The position numbers and the translations under genes were made by a program. The notes beneath the pieces are model-generated. The model searched no databases. It was not told the DNA's origin and saw only the letters and a program-made list of their open reading frames with translations. Positions 50,450-59,993 of a DNA stretch of 64,000 nucleotides are shown here, one piece after another. The DNA is from Micromonospora echinofusca (GTDB taxonomy: Bacteria; Actinomycetota; Actinomycetes; Mycobacteriales; Micromonosporaceae), in NCBI RefSeq assembly GCF_900091445.1, contig NZ_LT607733.1, positions 5,483,001-5,547,000 on the forward strand. The letters are read 5' to 3'. Each line of letters starts with the position of its first letter. Within the stretch, counting starts at the first letter, position 1.

Positions 50450-53400
50450 CGTTCTTGCTCCTTCTGCCCGCTCCCGGCCACCGGGCCTGAGCCAGACTGC
50501 GAGGATTGCTGCCCTCCCGGAGTCGCCTCCGGGCTGGTCGGGTTGTCCGACGGGTTCGTACGACCCCGCTGCACGCCCCGATGGTAGGCCGACAGGAGGC
50601 CGCGGACACCCTCCGGCGTACGCCGCTGCACCGACGTGGTGGGCTTCTCCACCGCGCCGGGCACCAACTGCGCCATCGGGGTGCGCTTCGGCAGCCCCGT
50701 CGAGGTGGTCGCCGCGACGGGCACCTCGGTCGCCGCGGTGGCGGCACGCCACCCGTCGTCGGCCGCGGTCTGCCAACCGCCCGTCTGCTGCTGAGCGGAC
50801 CGCCGGTGACCGAAGCTGTCGGCGAAGGCGGGGCGGGCACCCCCGTTGGCCGTCGATCCGTTCTCGCGCGGCGCTCCTCCGGCCGCCGGAGTGTCTGCCA
50901 TCGGTGCGTTACCTGTCGTCCCGGGTGGTGTCGGCTGCACGGCCCGACCGCCGGCGTCGACCCGGGCGAACTGCTGGGTCGATCCACTGTCGGTCGGCGT
51001 ATTCGCGGCGGCCGTCGCCGCCTCCTCCGGCCCCGGGCGGCGGGTACGGAACCAGGCCGACTCGAGCTCCCGGAAGATCGGCAGCTCCATCGTCTCATCC
51101 GCGTACCGCTGCCTGTTCTGGGCCGGCGGCGTGGCCGGCCGCGTCTGCGGGGCGGCCGGGGTCGGCGGGGCGGGAGCGGCCGGGGCCGGCGCGCCGGAGC
51201 GCGGCACCCGCGGCAGTTCGGTGGTCATGTCCAGCGCGGCGGCCAGACGCTCGGGCACCGGCGGGGTCGCCGCGTCCCGGTCCCCACCGGCGACCGGCGG
51301 CCAGGCCGGCGGCGCCGGCGTGGCCGGGCCCGGCGCGGCGGGACCCTGGCGCTGGGGCAGCGGGTTGGTCGGCGGCGCCGAGACCGGCATGCCGGAATAC
51401 GGCGCGGCCGAGACCGGCGGACCGGAATACGGCGCGGCCGAGACCGGCGGACCCGGGTAAGGGTGGCCGGAGACGGGTGACGCCGAGACCGGCATGCCGG
51501 AGACCGGCGGGCTGGACACCGGCGGCGCGGAGTAGGGCACCGGCGGGGTCGACACCGGCGGGCCCGCGTAGGGCACGGGCGGCGCGGAGACCGGCGGGAC
51601 GGAGTACGGCCGGGCCTCGGGGGTGCTGGGCAGCTGCCGCGGGACGGCCTGCTGCTGACCCGTGGCGTCCTGGTCGTCGGCCGACCGCCGCTGCGGCAGC
51701 GGGTCGATCGACTGGCCGTTCGAGGTGCGCGGCTGGAATGCCTCGCCGCCGTTGAAGCCGCTGGCGCCGGTCAGGTCGGACCAGGCCGGCATCGACCGCG
51801 CCGCGCCGGCCGAGGCGGGCGTGCCGGCCCCGTTGCGCGGCGCCGGGTCGAACGGCCGGCCACCCAGGGTGACCTGGTTGCCGGACTCGCCGGGGCGCTG
51901 CGTGGGCATCGGGTTGGCGGGGCCGTTGCCGAGGGCCGGCAGGGCGCCGAAGGCCGGGGCCGGGCCGGACGAGCGCGGGCCGGGCGGCGGCAGCGCGGGC
52001 GACGACTGCGGGCGGCCGGAGAGCGCCCGGGGCACGAGCACCGAGGTCGGCATGACCACCTCGGCGACGGTCCCGCGGTCGGTGCCCGGACGCAGCTCGA
52101 CCTTGACGCCGTGCCGGGACGCCAGCCGGGCGACCACGACCAGGCCCATCATCCGCGAGACGGCCACGTCCACCTGCGGCGGCGTGGCGAGCCGCTCGTT
52201 GAGGTCGTGCAGCTGCTCGGGGCTGATCCCGATGCCCCGGTCCTCCACGTAGAGCGACGCGCGGTCGCCGACGCGCCGGGCCTCCACCATGACGTGCGAG
52301 TCCGGCGGCGAGAAGGCGGTGGCGTTGTCGAACAGCTCGGCGACCAGGTGGACCAGGTCGTTGACGGCGTGCGCCGCCACCTCGATGTCCCGGTCGATCA
52401 CCCCGAACTCGATGCGGGTGTAGTGCTCGACCTCGGACTGGGCGGCCCGGAGCACGTCGATCAGGGCGGCCGGCTCCCGCTGCACGCGGGTGGAGTCGGC
52501 GCCGGCGAGCACCAGCAGGTTTTCGTCGTTGCGGCGCATCCGGGTCGCCAGGTGGTCGAGCTGGAACAGCTCGGCCAGCCGGTCCGGGTCCTCCTCGCCG
52601 CGCTCCAGCCGGTCGAGGTGACCGATCAGGCGGTCGACCAGGATCTGCGAGCGGCGGGCCAGGTTGACGAACATCGTCGCGACGGACGCGCGCAGCGCGG
52701 CCTGCTCGGCGGCGGTGCGGACGGCCTCCAGGTGGACCGCGTTGAACGCCTCGGTCACCTGGCCGAACTCGTCCTTGCTGCGTACCGGCAGCGGTTCGGC
52801 GATCTGGTTGGCGAGCTGCACCGGGGAGAGCTGGCCGGTCACCTTGGGGTCGCGCAGCCGGGCCACGGCCTGGGGCAGGCCGTACTGGGCGATGGAGAGC
52901 GCGCCCTGACGCAGGTCGCGCAGGGAGCGGGCCATCGAGCGGGCGACCAGGTAGGCGAAGAGGATCGCCAGGAGCAGCATGCTGAGCAGCAGGCCGGTCT
53001 CCAGGAACACCTGACGCTGCACGTCCGAGCGCAGCTCCTCGGCGCCCGCGACGACCTCGCGGTCGATCTTCGACTCGACCGTACGGATCAGCTTGGCGTT
53101 GGCCACCATCGCCGCGTCCCACTGGTCCGCGTCGAACGGCGCGCCGGTCAGGCTGTCGGCGGTGGTGATGCCGTTGAGCCAACTGTTGTAGGTGTTCGCC
53201 TCGCGCAGGTCGGGGCCGGCGACCACCTGGGCGTAGTACTCCTGCTCCGGCTGGCTCGCCACCACCTGGAAGCTCTGCAACCACTGGCTGGAGCCGGTGC
53301 TGGTGGCGATGTACTCGTTGCGCAGGTTGGGGGTGAGTCGCTGCTGGATGAAGGCCCGGTGCACCACGTCCCGGCGGCGCGACAGGAACTCCTTGTTGCG

Positions 53401-54009
53401 GGCGGTGGCGGTCGACGCGCGCATCTGGTCGCTGAGCTCGTTGTCGCCGGCGAGCTGGGTGGCCGAGTCGCGGATGCTGATCAGGTCGTCGATCAGGCCG
53501 TCGTACGCCTGCATGGCCGGGACGAGCCCGAGCTTGCCGTTGAAGACCTGGCTGCGGGTGCCGGGCAGGTCGGTCAGCGTCTGGTCGATCTCGCCCAGCA
53601 GGGTGTCGAGGTTGGCCGGGAGGTCCTCGACCTCGGCGCGCTGCTGCGAGTACGGCCCCTTGGCCTTGTCGACGCGGGCGTTGGCCTGCTCGTACGCCTG
53701 CTTGTAGCGGGCGTTGTCCTGACCGCGGGGCACGCCCAGCAGGCGCAGCGCGTTGGTGCGCTCGTCCTGGAGGGTGTCCACCAGGTCACCCGAGTAGCCG
53801 ACGAGGTTGGCCAGGTCACCGGCCCGGTTGGCGTTGTTGAGGGTCTCCAGGTGGTCGACGAGGCCGCTGGTGCCCACGACCACCGTGGCGATGGTCGGCA
53901 CGATCATGATGAGACCGAGCTTGGACCAGATCGGCATGTCGCGGAGCCGACCGGTCGGCCGGCGCAGACGCGACAGGAAGGAGCCCGCCGCCTTTGGCCG
54001 TTTGCTCAC
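50446..54009 (-). CDS. cvnA: Conservon sensor CvnA (nitrate/NIT-sensor histidine-kinase-like ATPase)
   Basis: 1187 residues. Membrane helix near 29-50, extracellular helical NIT-like sensor to about 330, second helix near 340-362, HAMP to about 405, a dimerisation region, then a GHKL ATPase (N-box ELFDNATAF near 558, EDRGIGIS). There is no obvious phospho-accepting His, as in conservon CvnA proteins. The last 500 residues are Pro-rich with repeats and finish with [24 protein letters not shown] and [12 protein letters not shown] 54009 has GAGGGCGG upstream. The stop overlaps cvnB. First gene of cvnABCD. Confidence 0.92.
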   Translation of the reverse strand: MSKRPKAAGSFLSRLRRPTGRLRDMPIWSKLGLIMIVPTIATVVVGTSGLVDHLETLNNANRAGDLANLVGYSGDLVDTLQDERTNALRLLGVPRGQDNARYKQAYEQANARVDKAKGPYSQQRAEVEDLPANLDTLLGEIDQTLTDLPGTRSQVFNGKLGLVPAMQAYDGLIDDLISIRDSATQLAGDNELSDQMRASTATARNKEFLSRRRDVVHRAFIQQRLTPNLRNEYIATSTGSSQWLQSFQVVASQPEQEYYAQVVAGPDLREANTYNSWLNGITTADSLTGAPFDADQWDAAMVANAKLIRTVESKIDREVVAGAEELRSDVQRQVFLETGLLLSMLLLAILFAYLVARSMARSLRDLRQGALSIAQYGLPQAVARLRDPKVTGQLSPVQLANQIAEPLPVRSKDEFGQVTEAFNAVHLEAVRTAAEQAALRASVATMFVNLARRSQILVDRLIGHLDRLERGEEDPDRLAELFQLDHLATRMRRNDENLLVLAGADSTRVQREPAALIDVLRAAQSEVEHYTRIEFGVIDRDIEVAAHAVNDLVHLVAELFDNATAFSPPDSHVMVEARRVGDRASLYVEDRGIGISPEQLHDLNERLATPPQVDVAVSRMMGLVVVARLASRHGVKVELRPGTDRGTVAEVVMPTSVLVPRALSGRPQSSPALPPPGPRSSGPAPAFGALPALGNGPANPMPTQRPGESGNQVTLGGRPFDPAPRNGAGTPASAGAARSMPAWSDLTGASGFNGGEAFQPRTSNGQSIDPLPQRRSADDQDATGQQQAVPRQLPSTPEARPYSVPPVSAPPVPYAGPPVSTPPVPYSAPPVSSPPVSGMPVSASPVSGHPYPGPPVSAAPYSGPPVSAAPYSGMPVSAPPTNPLPQRQGPAAPGPATPAPPAWPPVAGGDRDAATPPVPERLAAALDMTTELPRVPRSGAPAPAAPAPPTPAAPQTRPATPPAQNRQRYADETMELPIFRELESAWFRTRRPGPEEAATAAANTPTDSGSTQQFARVDAGGRAVQPTPPGTTGNAPMADTPAAGGAPRENGSTANGGARPAFADSFGHRRSAQQQTGGWQTAADDGWRAATAATEVPVAATTSTGLPKRTPMAQLVPGAVEKPTTSVQRRTPEGVRGLLSAYHRGVQRGRTNPSDNPTSPEATPGGQQSSQSGSGPVAGSGQKEQER
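51391..51450 (-). repeat. 30-bp tandem repeat inside cvnA
   Basis: Two copies of a 30-bp unit (51391-51420, 51421-51450) differ at one base and encode repeats of the type [10 protein letters not shown]. They lie within a longer degenerate Pro-Val-Ser repeat tract (about 51370-51600) in the disordered linker of CvnA. In frame, so the repeat number can vary without breaking the gene. Confidence 0.85.
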
Positions 54010-54203
54010 GTCACCGCCCTCGCGAAATTCTGGAACTGCGTTGCCCCTGGACAACGCCCAGCGGCCGACCCCACGGGCCGGACCATTCGAGATTCCATCA
54101 CGCCACCTGCGAAAGAGAAAGCCCAGGTTGGCCGCAGCGGGAGGTGTGATGAGATGTTGATGCAATTTGATAGCAATCCGTCTGGCCGGAGTAACTGAAG
54201 GTA

Positions 54204-54809
54204 ATGAAGCACCCCCATCGCGTTGTCCTGCTCGCCGGGCCTTCCGGGTCCGGAAAGTCGTACATAGCGCAGCGAACCGGCCTTCCGGTGCTCTGCCTGG
54301 ACGACTTCTACAAGAACGGCGACGACCCTACGTTGCCGCGCCGAAACGGCCTGGTGGATTGGGAGTCGCCCCGCTCCTGGGACGCCGCGGCGGCCGTGGA
54401 GACGATTGCCCGGTTGGCCAGGGAGGGCAGGGCCGATGTGCCGGTCTACGCGATCGGTGCGGACCGCCGGGTGTCCACCCGGCCATTCGAGGTCGCCGGT
54501 TCGCCACTTTTCGTGGCCGAAGGGATCTTCGCGGCCGAGATCGTCGAGGAGTGCCGTCGGCGCGGGGTGCTCGCCGGGGCGTACGCCCTGCGTCGGCCCC
54601 GGGGGGCGACCTTCGTCCGCCGCCTGGCCCGCGACCTCGCCGAACAGCGCAAGGCTCCCCGGGTGCTCGTGCGCCGCGGCCTGGCGCTGCTGCGCGCGGA
54701 GCCGGCGGTGCTGCGGCGGCAGACCGGCCTGGGCGCCGAGGCGGCCCGGGCGGGCGAGGTGCTGCGCGCGGTGGCCGGCATGCTCGCCGGCCACCCGCAC
54801 CGCTCCTGA
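54204..54809 (+). CDS. Uridine kinase-like P-loop protein
   Basis: 201 residues. Walker A LLAGPSGSGKSYIAQRTG begins at residue 9, then LDDFYKNGDDPTLP and DWESPRSWD, the arrangement of uridine/phosphoribulokinase-type enzymes, where the Asp and Tyr bind the nucleoside. LFVAEGIFAAEIV is the Walker B-like strand. ATG 54204 follows GAAGG. It would phosphorylate uridine/cytidine or a related compound; the exact substrate is not established. Divergent from cvnA. Confidence 0.8.
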   Translation: MKHPHRVVLLAGPSGSGKSYIAQRTGLPVLCLDDFYKNGDDPTLPRRNGLVDWESPRSWDAAAAVETIARLAREGRADVPVYAIGADRRVSTRPFEVAGSPLFVAEGIFAAEIVEECRRRGVLAGAYALRRPRGATFVRRLARDLAEQRKAPRVLVRRGLALLRAEPAVLRRQTGLGAEAARAGEVLRAVAGMLAGHPHRS

Positions 54810-54821
54810 GTCCTGCCGCGA

Positions 54822-55901
54822 TCAGCCCAGCAGCTTGCCGTACGCGGGCTTGATCACTTCATCGATGATCTTCAGCCGCTCGTCGAACGGGATGAAGGCG
54901 CTCTTCATGGCGTTGATGGTGAACCACTGGAGTTCCTTCCAGCCGTAGCCGAAGGCGTCCACCAGCAGGGCCATCTCCCGCGACATCGACGTGCCGCTCA
55001 TCAGCCGGTTGTCGGTGTTGACCGTCACCCGGAACCGCAGGTCCCGCAGCAGCCCGATCGGGTGCTCGGCGATCGACGGCGCGGCGCCGGTCTGCACGTT
55101 CGACGACGGGCACAGCTCCAGCGGGATCCGCTTGTCCCGCACGTACGCGGCCAGCCGCCCGAGCACCGGCTCCGGGCCGGGCGTGATGTCGTCCACGATG
55201 CGCACCCCGTGGCCGAGCCGGTCCGCCCCGCACCACTGGATCGCCTGCCAGATCGACGGCAGGCCGAACGCCTCGCCGGCGTGGATGGTGAAGTGGAAGT
55301 TCTCCCGCTGGAGGTACTCGAAGGCGTCCAGGTGCCGGGTGGGCGGGAAGCCCGCCTCGGCGCCGGCGATGTCGAAGCCGACCACCCCGGTGTCCCGGTG
55401 CCGGACGGCCAGCTCGGCGATCTCCTGGGACCGGGCGGCGTGCCGCATCGCGGTGAGCAGGGTGCCGACCCGGATCGGGGTGCCCGCCTCGGCGGCCAGC
55501 GCGCTGCCCTCGACGAAGCCGGCGAGCACCGCCTCGACCACCTCGTCCAGGGTCAGGTCCCGCTCCAGGTGCTGCTCGGGGGCGAACCGCACCTCGGCGT
55601 AGACCACCCCGTCGGCGGCCAGGTCCTGGGCGCACTCCCGGGCCACCCGCCGCAGGGACGACGCGGTCTGCATGACGGCGACGGTGTGCGCGAACGTCTC
55701 CAGGTAGCGCTCCAGGGAGCCGGAGTCGGCCGCCTCGACGAACCACCGACCGAGCGCCTCGGGATCGGTGGTGGGCAGCTCGTGGCCCACCTCGGCGGCC
55801 AGTTCGACGATCGTCGCCGGCCGCAGGCCGCCGTCGAGGTGATCGTGCAGCAGCGCCTTCGGGACCTTGACGATGTCCTCGTAACGGATTGTCGCGACCA
55901 T
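54822..55901 (-). CDS. add: Adenosine deaminase
   Basis: Converts (deoxy)adenosine to (deoxy)inosine. 359 residues, normal length. Zinc-site motif [22 protein letters not shown] with catalytic Glu, [22 protein letters not shown], and [18 protein letters not shown] with the Asp pair. ATG 55901. Convergent with the P-loop kinase gene. Part of the nucleoside salvage set dispersed in this window with deoA, cdd and upp. Confidence 0.95.
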   Translation of the reverse strand: MVATIRYEDIVKVPKALLHDHLDGGLRPATIVELAAEVGHELPTTDPEALGRWFVEAADSGSLERYLETFAHTVAVMQTASSLRRVARECAQDLAADGVVYAEVRFAPEQHLERDLTLDEVVEAVLAGFVEGSALAAEAGTPIRVGTLLTAMRHAARSQEIAELAVRHRDTGVVGFDIAGAEAGFPPTRHLDAFEYLQRENFHFTIHAGEAFGLPSIWQAIQWCGADRLGHGVRIVDDITPGPEPVLGRLAAYVRDKRIPLELCPSSNVQTGAAPSIAEHPIGLLRDLRFRVTVNTDNRLMSGTSMSREMALLVDAFGYGWKELQWFTINAMKSAFIPFDERLKIIDEVIKPAYGKLLG

Positions 55902-56058
55902 GCACAGACCCTAGTCGGCACCGCCGGGTCGACCGACGCGACCGGCACGGATCGGCGCTCGGCGCGCCGCCCCGCCGGCCCCGCGCCACCGGCACCCGTG
56001 CCGGCCGGACGCCCCGCGTCGCCTGGGCCGGAACCGCCGGTGCGGTGGGCCGGGCAGG

Positions 56059-56472
56059 TCAGGGACGCCAGCCGTACACCCGGTCGACGGCGAGCCGGAG
56101 CACCAGGCGGCCGTCGGCGACCATCGCCGCCCGGTAGTCGGCCCAGTCGGGGTGCTCGCCGCGGATCCGTCGGTAGACCTCGACCAGCTCCTCGACGCTC
56201 GCGTCGTCGGTCGCCGCCGCCGGCGGGCTGAGCGTGACCACGCCCTCCGCGACCGCGTAGGCCCCGCCGTCGGCGGTGGTGACGTGCAGGCTGGCCCGGG
56301 GATCGCGGCGCAGGTTGCGCACCTTGGCGCGGTCGCCGGTGGTGGAGCAGCGGATCAGGCCGGGCTCGGCGAGGAAGTCGAGGTTGGACAGCTGGGGCCG
56401 CCCGTCGCGGCGCAGGGTCACCAGCACGCCCCGGCCGCGCTCGCCGAACAGCTCCCACAGCCGGGCGTTCAC
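56059..56472 (-). CDS. PPOX-class (F420/FMN-binding split barrel) oxidoreductase
   Basis: 137 residues, pyridoxamine-5'-phosphate-oxidase-like split barrel: GVLVTLRRDGRPQLSNLDFL, STTGDRAKVRNLRRDPRASLHV, and AVAEGVVTLSPP, ending VDRVYGWRP. The sequence style and taxon suggest the actinobacterial F420-dependent subgroup; cofactor unproven. GTG 56472 overlaps the stop of the truncated flavin reductase gene by 4 nt (GTGA). Confidence 0.85.
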   Translation of the reverse strand: MNARLWELFGERGRGVLVTLRRDGRPQLSNLDFLAEPGLIRCSTTGDRAKVRNLRRDPRASLHVTTADGGAYAVAEGVVTLSPPAAATDDASVEELVEVYRRIRGEHPDWADYRAAMVADGRLVLRLAVDRVYGWRP

Positions 56473-56672
56473 GCCGTCACCCGCAGCGGGGTGAGGGCGG
56501 CGGCCAGCCGGGCCACCTCGTCGAGCAGCACCGTGGCGGCGGCGTCGCGCTCCGGGTCCGGCACGAGTTCGTCGGAGGCGTCGTACGCGGTGGCGGCGGT
56601 GAACCAGTCGCCGATCCGGCGGCCCGCGCGGCCGGGCCGGGTGCTGGCGACGATGACGGTCAGGCAGGGCAT
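56469..56672 (-). pseudogene. Internally deleted NADPH-dependent FMN reductase
   Basis: Encodes only 67 residues. The first 27 (MPCLTVIVASTRPGRAGRRI...) match the N-terminus of NADPH-dependent FMN reductases with the flavin phosphate loop STRPGR. The last 35 (PDPERDAAATVLLDEVARLA...) match their C-terminus. The central 110 or so residues, with the usual PEYN flavin motif and GG loop, are missing, but the join is in frame. Read as a deletion remnant; a real micro-protein cannot be excluded. Overlaps its neighbours on both sides. Confidence 0.75.
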
Positions 56673-57067
56673 GGCGAAGTCGCTCCTGTGGTGACGGGCC
56701 GGACCGGGGCCGGCACGGTGAACTTCGGGATGAGGCGCTGCGCCAGCGGGCCGATGCTGACGGCGAAGAGGAGGGTCCCGGGGCCGACGGTGCCGCCGAG
56801 CGTCCAGCCGAGGGCGAGCACGCCGAGCTCGATGGCCGTGCGTACCCGCCCGATCGGCAGGCCGCGGGCGGCCAGCCCGGTCATCAGGCCGTCGCGCGGC
56901 CCGGGACCGAGGCGGGCCCCGAGGTAGAGGGCCGTGGCGAGCCCGTTGAGCAGGATGCCGACGAGCAGCAGGCCGACCCGGCCGGCGACCGGGGCCACGG
57001 GCGGCAGGACGGCACGGGGCCGCTCAGCAGGGGACCAGCCGGCCCGGCAATCTGGTTGACATGTCAC
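56660..57067 (-). CDS. YczE/YitT-like membrane protein, half-length
   Basis: 135 residues with three hydrophobic segments (about 30-50, 73-92, 95-113). The segment GARLGPGPRDGLMTGLAARG and LGWTLGGTVGPGTLLFAVSIGPLAQRLI match the second half of YczE-like proteins (about 210 residues); the first half is absent. The start GTG 57067 lies inside an operator, and the first 25 residues look non-native. Probably a 5'-truncated gene, perhaps still expressed. Overlaps the reductase remnant by 13 nt. Confidence 0.6.
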   Translation of the reverse strand: MTCQPDCRAGWSPAERPRAVLPPVAPVAGRVGLLLVGILLNGLATALYLGARLGPGPRDGLMTGLAARGLPIGRVRTAIELGVLALGWTLGGTVGPGTLLFAVSIGPLAQRLIPKFTVPAPVRPVTTGATSPCPA

Positions 57068-57105
57068 TCACCCTAGGAGGCAGGTTGATGACATGTCAAC
57101 CAGAT
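57050..57105. promoter_or_regulatory. Double MarR operator, 17-bp inverted repeat
   Basis: ATCTGGTTGACATGTCA (57050-57066) and TGACATGTCAACCAGAT (57089-57105) are perfect inverted copies 22 bp apart. Each holds the 10-bp palindrome TGACATGTCA, a typical MarR dyad. The right copy lies between -35 TTGATG (57085-57090) and -10 TAGGAT (57109-57114) of the marR gene (18-nt spacer); the left copy covers the start of the divergent YczE-like gene. Confidence 0.75.
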
Positions 57106-57121
57106 CGTTAGGATGGTCGGC

Positions 57122-57595
57122 ATGGAGCAACCACGCTGGCTGGACGAGCGGGAGCAGAGCGCCTGGCGCGGCTACCGGCGGATGCGCCGCCTGCTCGACC
57201 TGGAGCTGGCCCGCGAGCTGATGCGCGACGCCGGGCTCTCCGAACCCGACTACGACGTCCTCTCCGACCTCTCGGAGACGCCCGACCAGCGGCTGCGGCT
57301 CAGCGAGCTGGCCGACCGGATGCTCTGGTCGCGCAGCCGGCTCTCCCACCACCTCACCCGGATGCAGCAGCGCGGCCTCGTCACCCGAGAGGAGTGCGCC
57401 TCGGACGGGCGCGGCGCCGTCGTCGTACTCACCGCCGAGGGCCGGCGCGCCGTCGAGGCCGCCGCCCCCGGCCACGTGGCGGCCGTCCGCCGGCACCTCG
57501 TCGACCTGCTGACCCCCGACGAGATCGCCGCGCTGGACGCGCTCACCCACCGGGTGGTCGACCACCTCACCGGCCGGGACGCCGCGCGGGACTGA
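57122..57595 (+). CDS. MarR family transcriptional regulator
   Basis: 157 residues: SEPDYDVLSDLSETPDQRLRLSELADRMLWSRSRLSHHLTRMQQ contains the helix-turn-helix, and EECASDGRGAVVVLTAEGRRAV the wing. ATG 57122 is chosen because the -10 (57109-57114) ends 7 nt before it, giving a leaderless message; ATG 57113 would overlap the -10. The paired operator predicts autorepression and control of the truncated divergent membrane gene. Confidence 0.92.
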   Translation: MEQPRWLDEREQSAWRGYRRMRRLLDLELARELMRDAGLSEPDYDVLSDLSETPDQRLRLSELADRMLWSRSRLSHHLTRMQQRGLVTREECASDGRGAVVVLTAEGRRAVEAAAPGHVAAVRRHLVDLLTPDEIAALDALTHRVVDHLTGRDAARD

Positions 57596-57707
57596 CCGTG
57601 GTGGTGCAGGCACCACCATCGAACCGGCGTACGCGCACCCATCGAAGTGCCCCGTCCGGCTCCCTAGCGTCAACGGCACACGTAGGAGCCGACGCGGGGA
57701 GTTGCAC

Positions 57708-57944
57708 GTGTTCACGACATTGGCCACAGCGGTGGTCCGCCGTCCGGGGCGGGTGATCGCCGGCTGGCTGCTCGCCATCGCCGCGCTGACCGCCGCCACC
57801 TTCGCCGTCTACGGGCCGGGCGGACCGCGCCCCGCCGACAGCCAGGCCGACATCCTGCCGGCCCGGTACGAGTCCGCGCAGGCCGCCGCCATCGCGGCGC
57901 GGATGTTCCCCGAGCCGCCCGGCAGCTGGTCGCGATGGCGATGA
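57708..57944 (+). pseudogene. MMPL transporter remnant (5' end only)
   Basis: 78 residues. The N-terminus of an MMPL/RND lipid or drug exporter is recognisable: VFTTLATAVVRRPGRVIAGWLL, the first membrane helix and the periplasmic start DSQADILPARYESAQAAAIAARMFPEP. After PPGS the frame runs into unrelated sequence and stops. MMPL proteins have about 700 residues, so about 90 percent is lost. GTG 57708 has GGGGAG 7 nt upstream. The break joins a sensor-kinase fragment. Confidence 0.85.
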
Positions 57945-58441
57945 ACCTCGGCCTCGCCGAGGAGCTGCTGGCCCGCGATCCCGAGGCGGCGCGCGGGCTG
58001 GTCGCGGAGGCCCGGACGAGCGCCGGCACCGCCCTGTCCGAGCTGCGCGACGTGGTACGCGGAATCCACCCGCCGGTGCTCGCCGACCGGGGGCTCGCCG
58101 CCCTCGCCCTCGGCGCGGCCCTCCCGGTCGACCTGGACGTCGACCTGCCCGGCCGGCTGGCGCCCCCGCTGGAGTCGGCGCTCTACTTCACCGCCGCCGA
58201 ACTGATCACCAACGCGGCCCGGCACAGCGGAGCGGCGCGCGTGGCGGTACGGCTGCGTCGGACGGCCGAGACGGTCCGGCTGACCGTCTCCGACGACGGC
58301 CGGGGCGGCGCCGACCCGCAGCGGGGCACCGGGTTGGCCGGCATCCGGCGGCGCCTCGCCGTCTTCGACGGCCGGGTCCGGATCGACTCGCCCGCGGGTG
58401 GGCCTACGGTGGTCGACGTGGAGCTGCCGTGCGAGTCGTGA
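57920..58441 (+). pseudogene. Headless sensor histidine kinase (NarL-family) remnant
   Basis: From 57920 the sequence in another frame reads RQLVAMAMNLGLAEELL, which in NarL-type kinases lies just after the phospho-accepting His (LHD motif). The His, the sensor and membrane helices are gone. The rest of the dimerisation helix (LRDVVRGIHPPVLADRG) and the ATPase (ELITNAARHSG, DDGRGG, GTGLAGIRRRL) are intact to the stop. An ATG at 57935 could still start a 168-residue ATPase. Overlaps the response-regulator gene by 13 nt. Confidence 0.85.
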
Positions 58442-59073
58442 TCGCCGAGGACCTGGTGCTGCTGCGCGACGGGCTGATCCGGCTGCTCACCGCGTACGGC
58501 GACGAGGTGGTGGCCGCCGTGGAGACCGGCGACGAGCTGCTCGCCGCCCTGCTGGAGCACCGCCCCGACGTGGCGGTGGTGGACGTCCGGCTGCCGCCCA
58601 CCCACACGGACGAGGGGCTGCGCGCCGCGCTGGCCGCCCGGGAACGGATCCCCGGCCTGCCGGTGCTGGTCCTCTTCCAGTACGTCGAGCAGCTCTACGC
58701 CCGGGAGCTGCTCTCCGACGGCGCGGGATCGGTCGGCTACCTACTCAAGGACCGGGTGGCCGACGTGACGCAGTTCGTCGACGCGGTGCACCGGGTCGCC
58801 GACGGCGGGATGGCGATGGACCCGGAGGTCGTCTCGCAACTGCTGGCCCGGCCGGCCCGGGCCGCGCCGCTGCGCCGGCTCACCCCGCGCGAGCACGAGG
58901 TGCTGGCGCTGATGGCCGAGGGGCGCTCGAACGGCGCGATCGCCCAGCGCATGGTGGTCACCGAGAAGGCGGTCAGCAAGCACATCAACTCGATCTTCGC
59001 CAAGCTCGACCTGCGCGACTGCGACGACGACCACCGCCGGGTACGCGCGGTGCTGACCTTCCTGGACGCCTGA
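58429..59073 (+). CDS. NarL/LuxR family response regulator
   Basis: 214 residues, apparently intact. Receiver: acidic pair VIAEDLVLLRDG, phospho-Asp in VAVVDVRLPP, Lys in GYLLKDRVAD. C-terminal LuxR helix-turn-helix: LTPREHEVLALMAEGRSNGAIAQRM then TEKAVSKHINSIFAKLDL. GTG 58429 overlaps the kinase remnant. With its cognate kinase truncated, phosphorylation would need another donor. Confidence 0.92.
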   Translation: MRVVIAEDLVLLRDGLIRLLTAYGDEVVAAVETGDELLAALLEHRPDVAVVDVRLPPTHTDEGLRAALAARERIPGLPVLVLFQYVEQLYARELLSDGAGSVGYLLKDRVADVTQFVDAVHRVADGGMAMDPEVVSQLLARPARAAPLRRLTPREHEVLALMAEGRSNGAIAQRMVVTEKAVSKHINSIFAKLDLRDCDDDHRRVRAVLTFLDA

Positions 59074-59074
59074 C

Positions 59075-59986
59075 GTGGACCCCCGCATCGTCGACCGTCT
59101 CCGCTGCCCGGTCTGCGCCGAGCCGCTGGCCGAGGTCGCCACCGGTGGCGCCGGCGCGCTGCGCTGCCCGCGCCGGCACAGCTTCGACGTGGCCCGCCAG
59201 GGCTACGTCAACCTGCTCGCCGGCCGCGCCCCGCACGCCGGCGACACCGCAGAGATGGTGGCCGCCCGCGCCGACTTCCTCTCCGCCGGCCACTACGACC
59301 TCATCTCGGCCGCCCTCGCCGCCACCGCCATGGAGGCCGTCGACCGCGTGACGGCTGCTCGGCGCCTGCCGGCCGGGGAGCAGGCCGGGGCACGCGTCGA
59401 CGGGGCGTACCCCCTGGTGGTGGACGCCGGGGCGGGGACGGGCCGGCACCTCGCGGCGGTGCTGGCGGCGCTGCCGGACGCCGTGGGTCTCGCCCTCGAC
59501 GTGTCGAAGCCGGCGCTGCGTCGGGCCGCCCGCGCGCACCCGCGCGCGGCGGCGGCGCTCGCCGACACCTGGCAGCGGCTGCCCCTGGCCGACGCCGGCA
59601 CCGCCGTGCTGCTGAACGTCTTCGCGCCGCGCAACGGCGCCGAGTTCCACCGGGTCCTCGACCCGGCCGGGTCCCTGCTGGTGGTCACGCCGGCCGCCGA
59701 CCACCTCGCCGAACTGGTCGGCGCCCTCGGCCTGCTGCGGGTGGACCCGGCCAAGGCGGACCGGGTCGCCGAGAGCCTCGGCGGACACTTCACCGAGGTG
59801 ACGGCGGCCGAGCACCGGCGCGAGCTGGCGCTGACCGGCCCGGAGGTCGCGACGCTGGTCGGGATGGGTCCCAGCGCCTGGCACACCGACCCGGCCGGGC
59901 TCGCCGCCCGGGTCGCCGCCCTCGCCGAGCCGGTCCGGGTGACCGTCGCGGTGCGGCTGGCCGTCTGGCGCCCCGCCCCGCGCTGA
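59075..59986 (+). CDS. RlmA-like 23S rRNA (guanine-N1) methyltransferase
   Basis: 303 residues. N-terminal zinc finger CPVC...LRCPRRHSFD near residues 11-38, followed by QGYVNLL, then an SAM-dependent domain with VVDAGAGTGRHLAAVL. The layout is that of RlmA(I)/RlmA(II), which methylate G745/G748; TlrB-type members confer resistance to tylosin-class macrolides. Which guanine is modified cannot be told. GTG 59075 is 1 nt after the response-regulator stop. Confidence 0.85.
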   Translation: MDPRIVDRLRCPVCAEPLAEVATGGAGALRCPRRHSFDVARQGYVNLLAGRAPHAGDTAEMVAARADFLSAGHYDLISAALAATAMEAVDRVTAARRLPAGEQAGARVDGAYPLVVDAGAGTGRHLAAVLAALPDAVGLALDVSKPALRRAARAHPRAAAALADTWQRLPLADAGTAVLLNVFAPRNGAEFHRVLDPAGSLLVVTPAADHLAELVGALGLLRVDPAKADRVAESLGGHFTEVTAAEHRRELALTGPEVATLVGMGPSAWHTDPAGLAARVAALAEPVRVTVAVRLAVWRPAPR

Positions 59987-59993
59987 CCGTCCC

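Noticed and set aside
51370..51600. Regular repeats resembling a CRISPR-like array
   Set aside because: The units are in-frame Pro-Val-Ser coding repeats inside cvnA, adjacent without spacers, and no cas genes are present.
57708..58441. Single gene with a sequencing frameshift
   Set aside because: The two frames encode unrelated families (MMPL exporter and NarL-type kinase), so one base error cannot restore a known protein.
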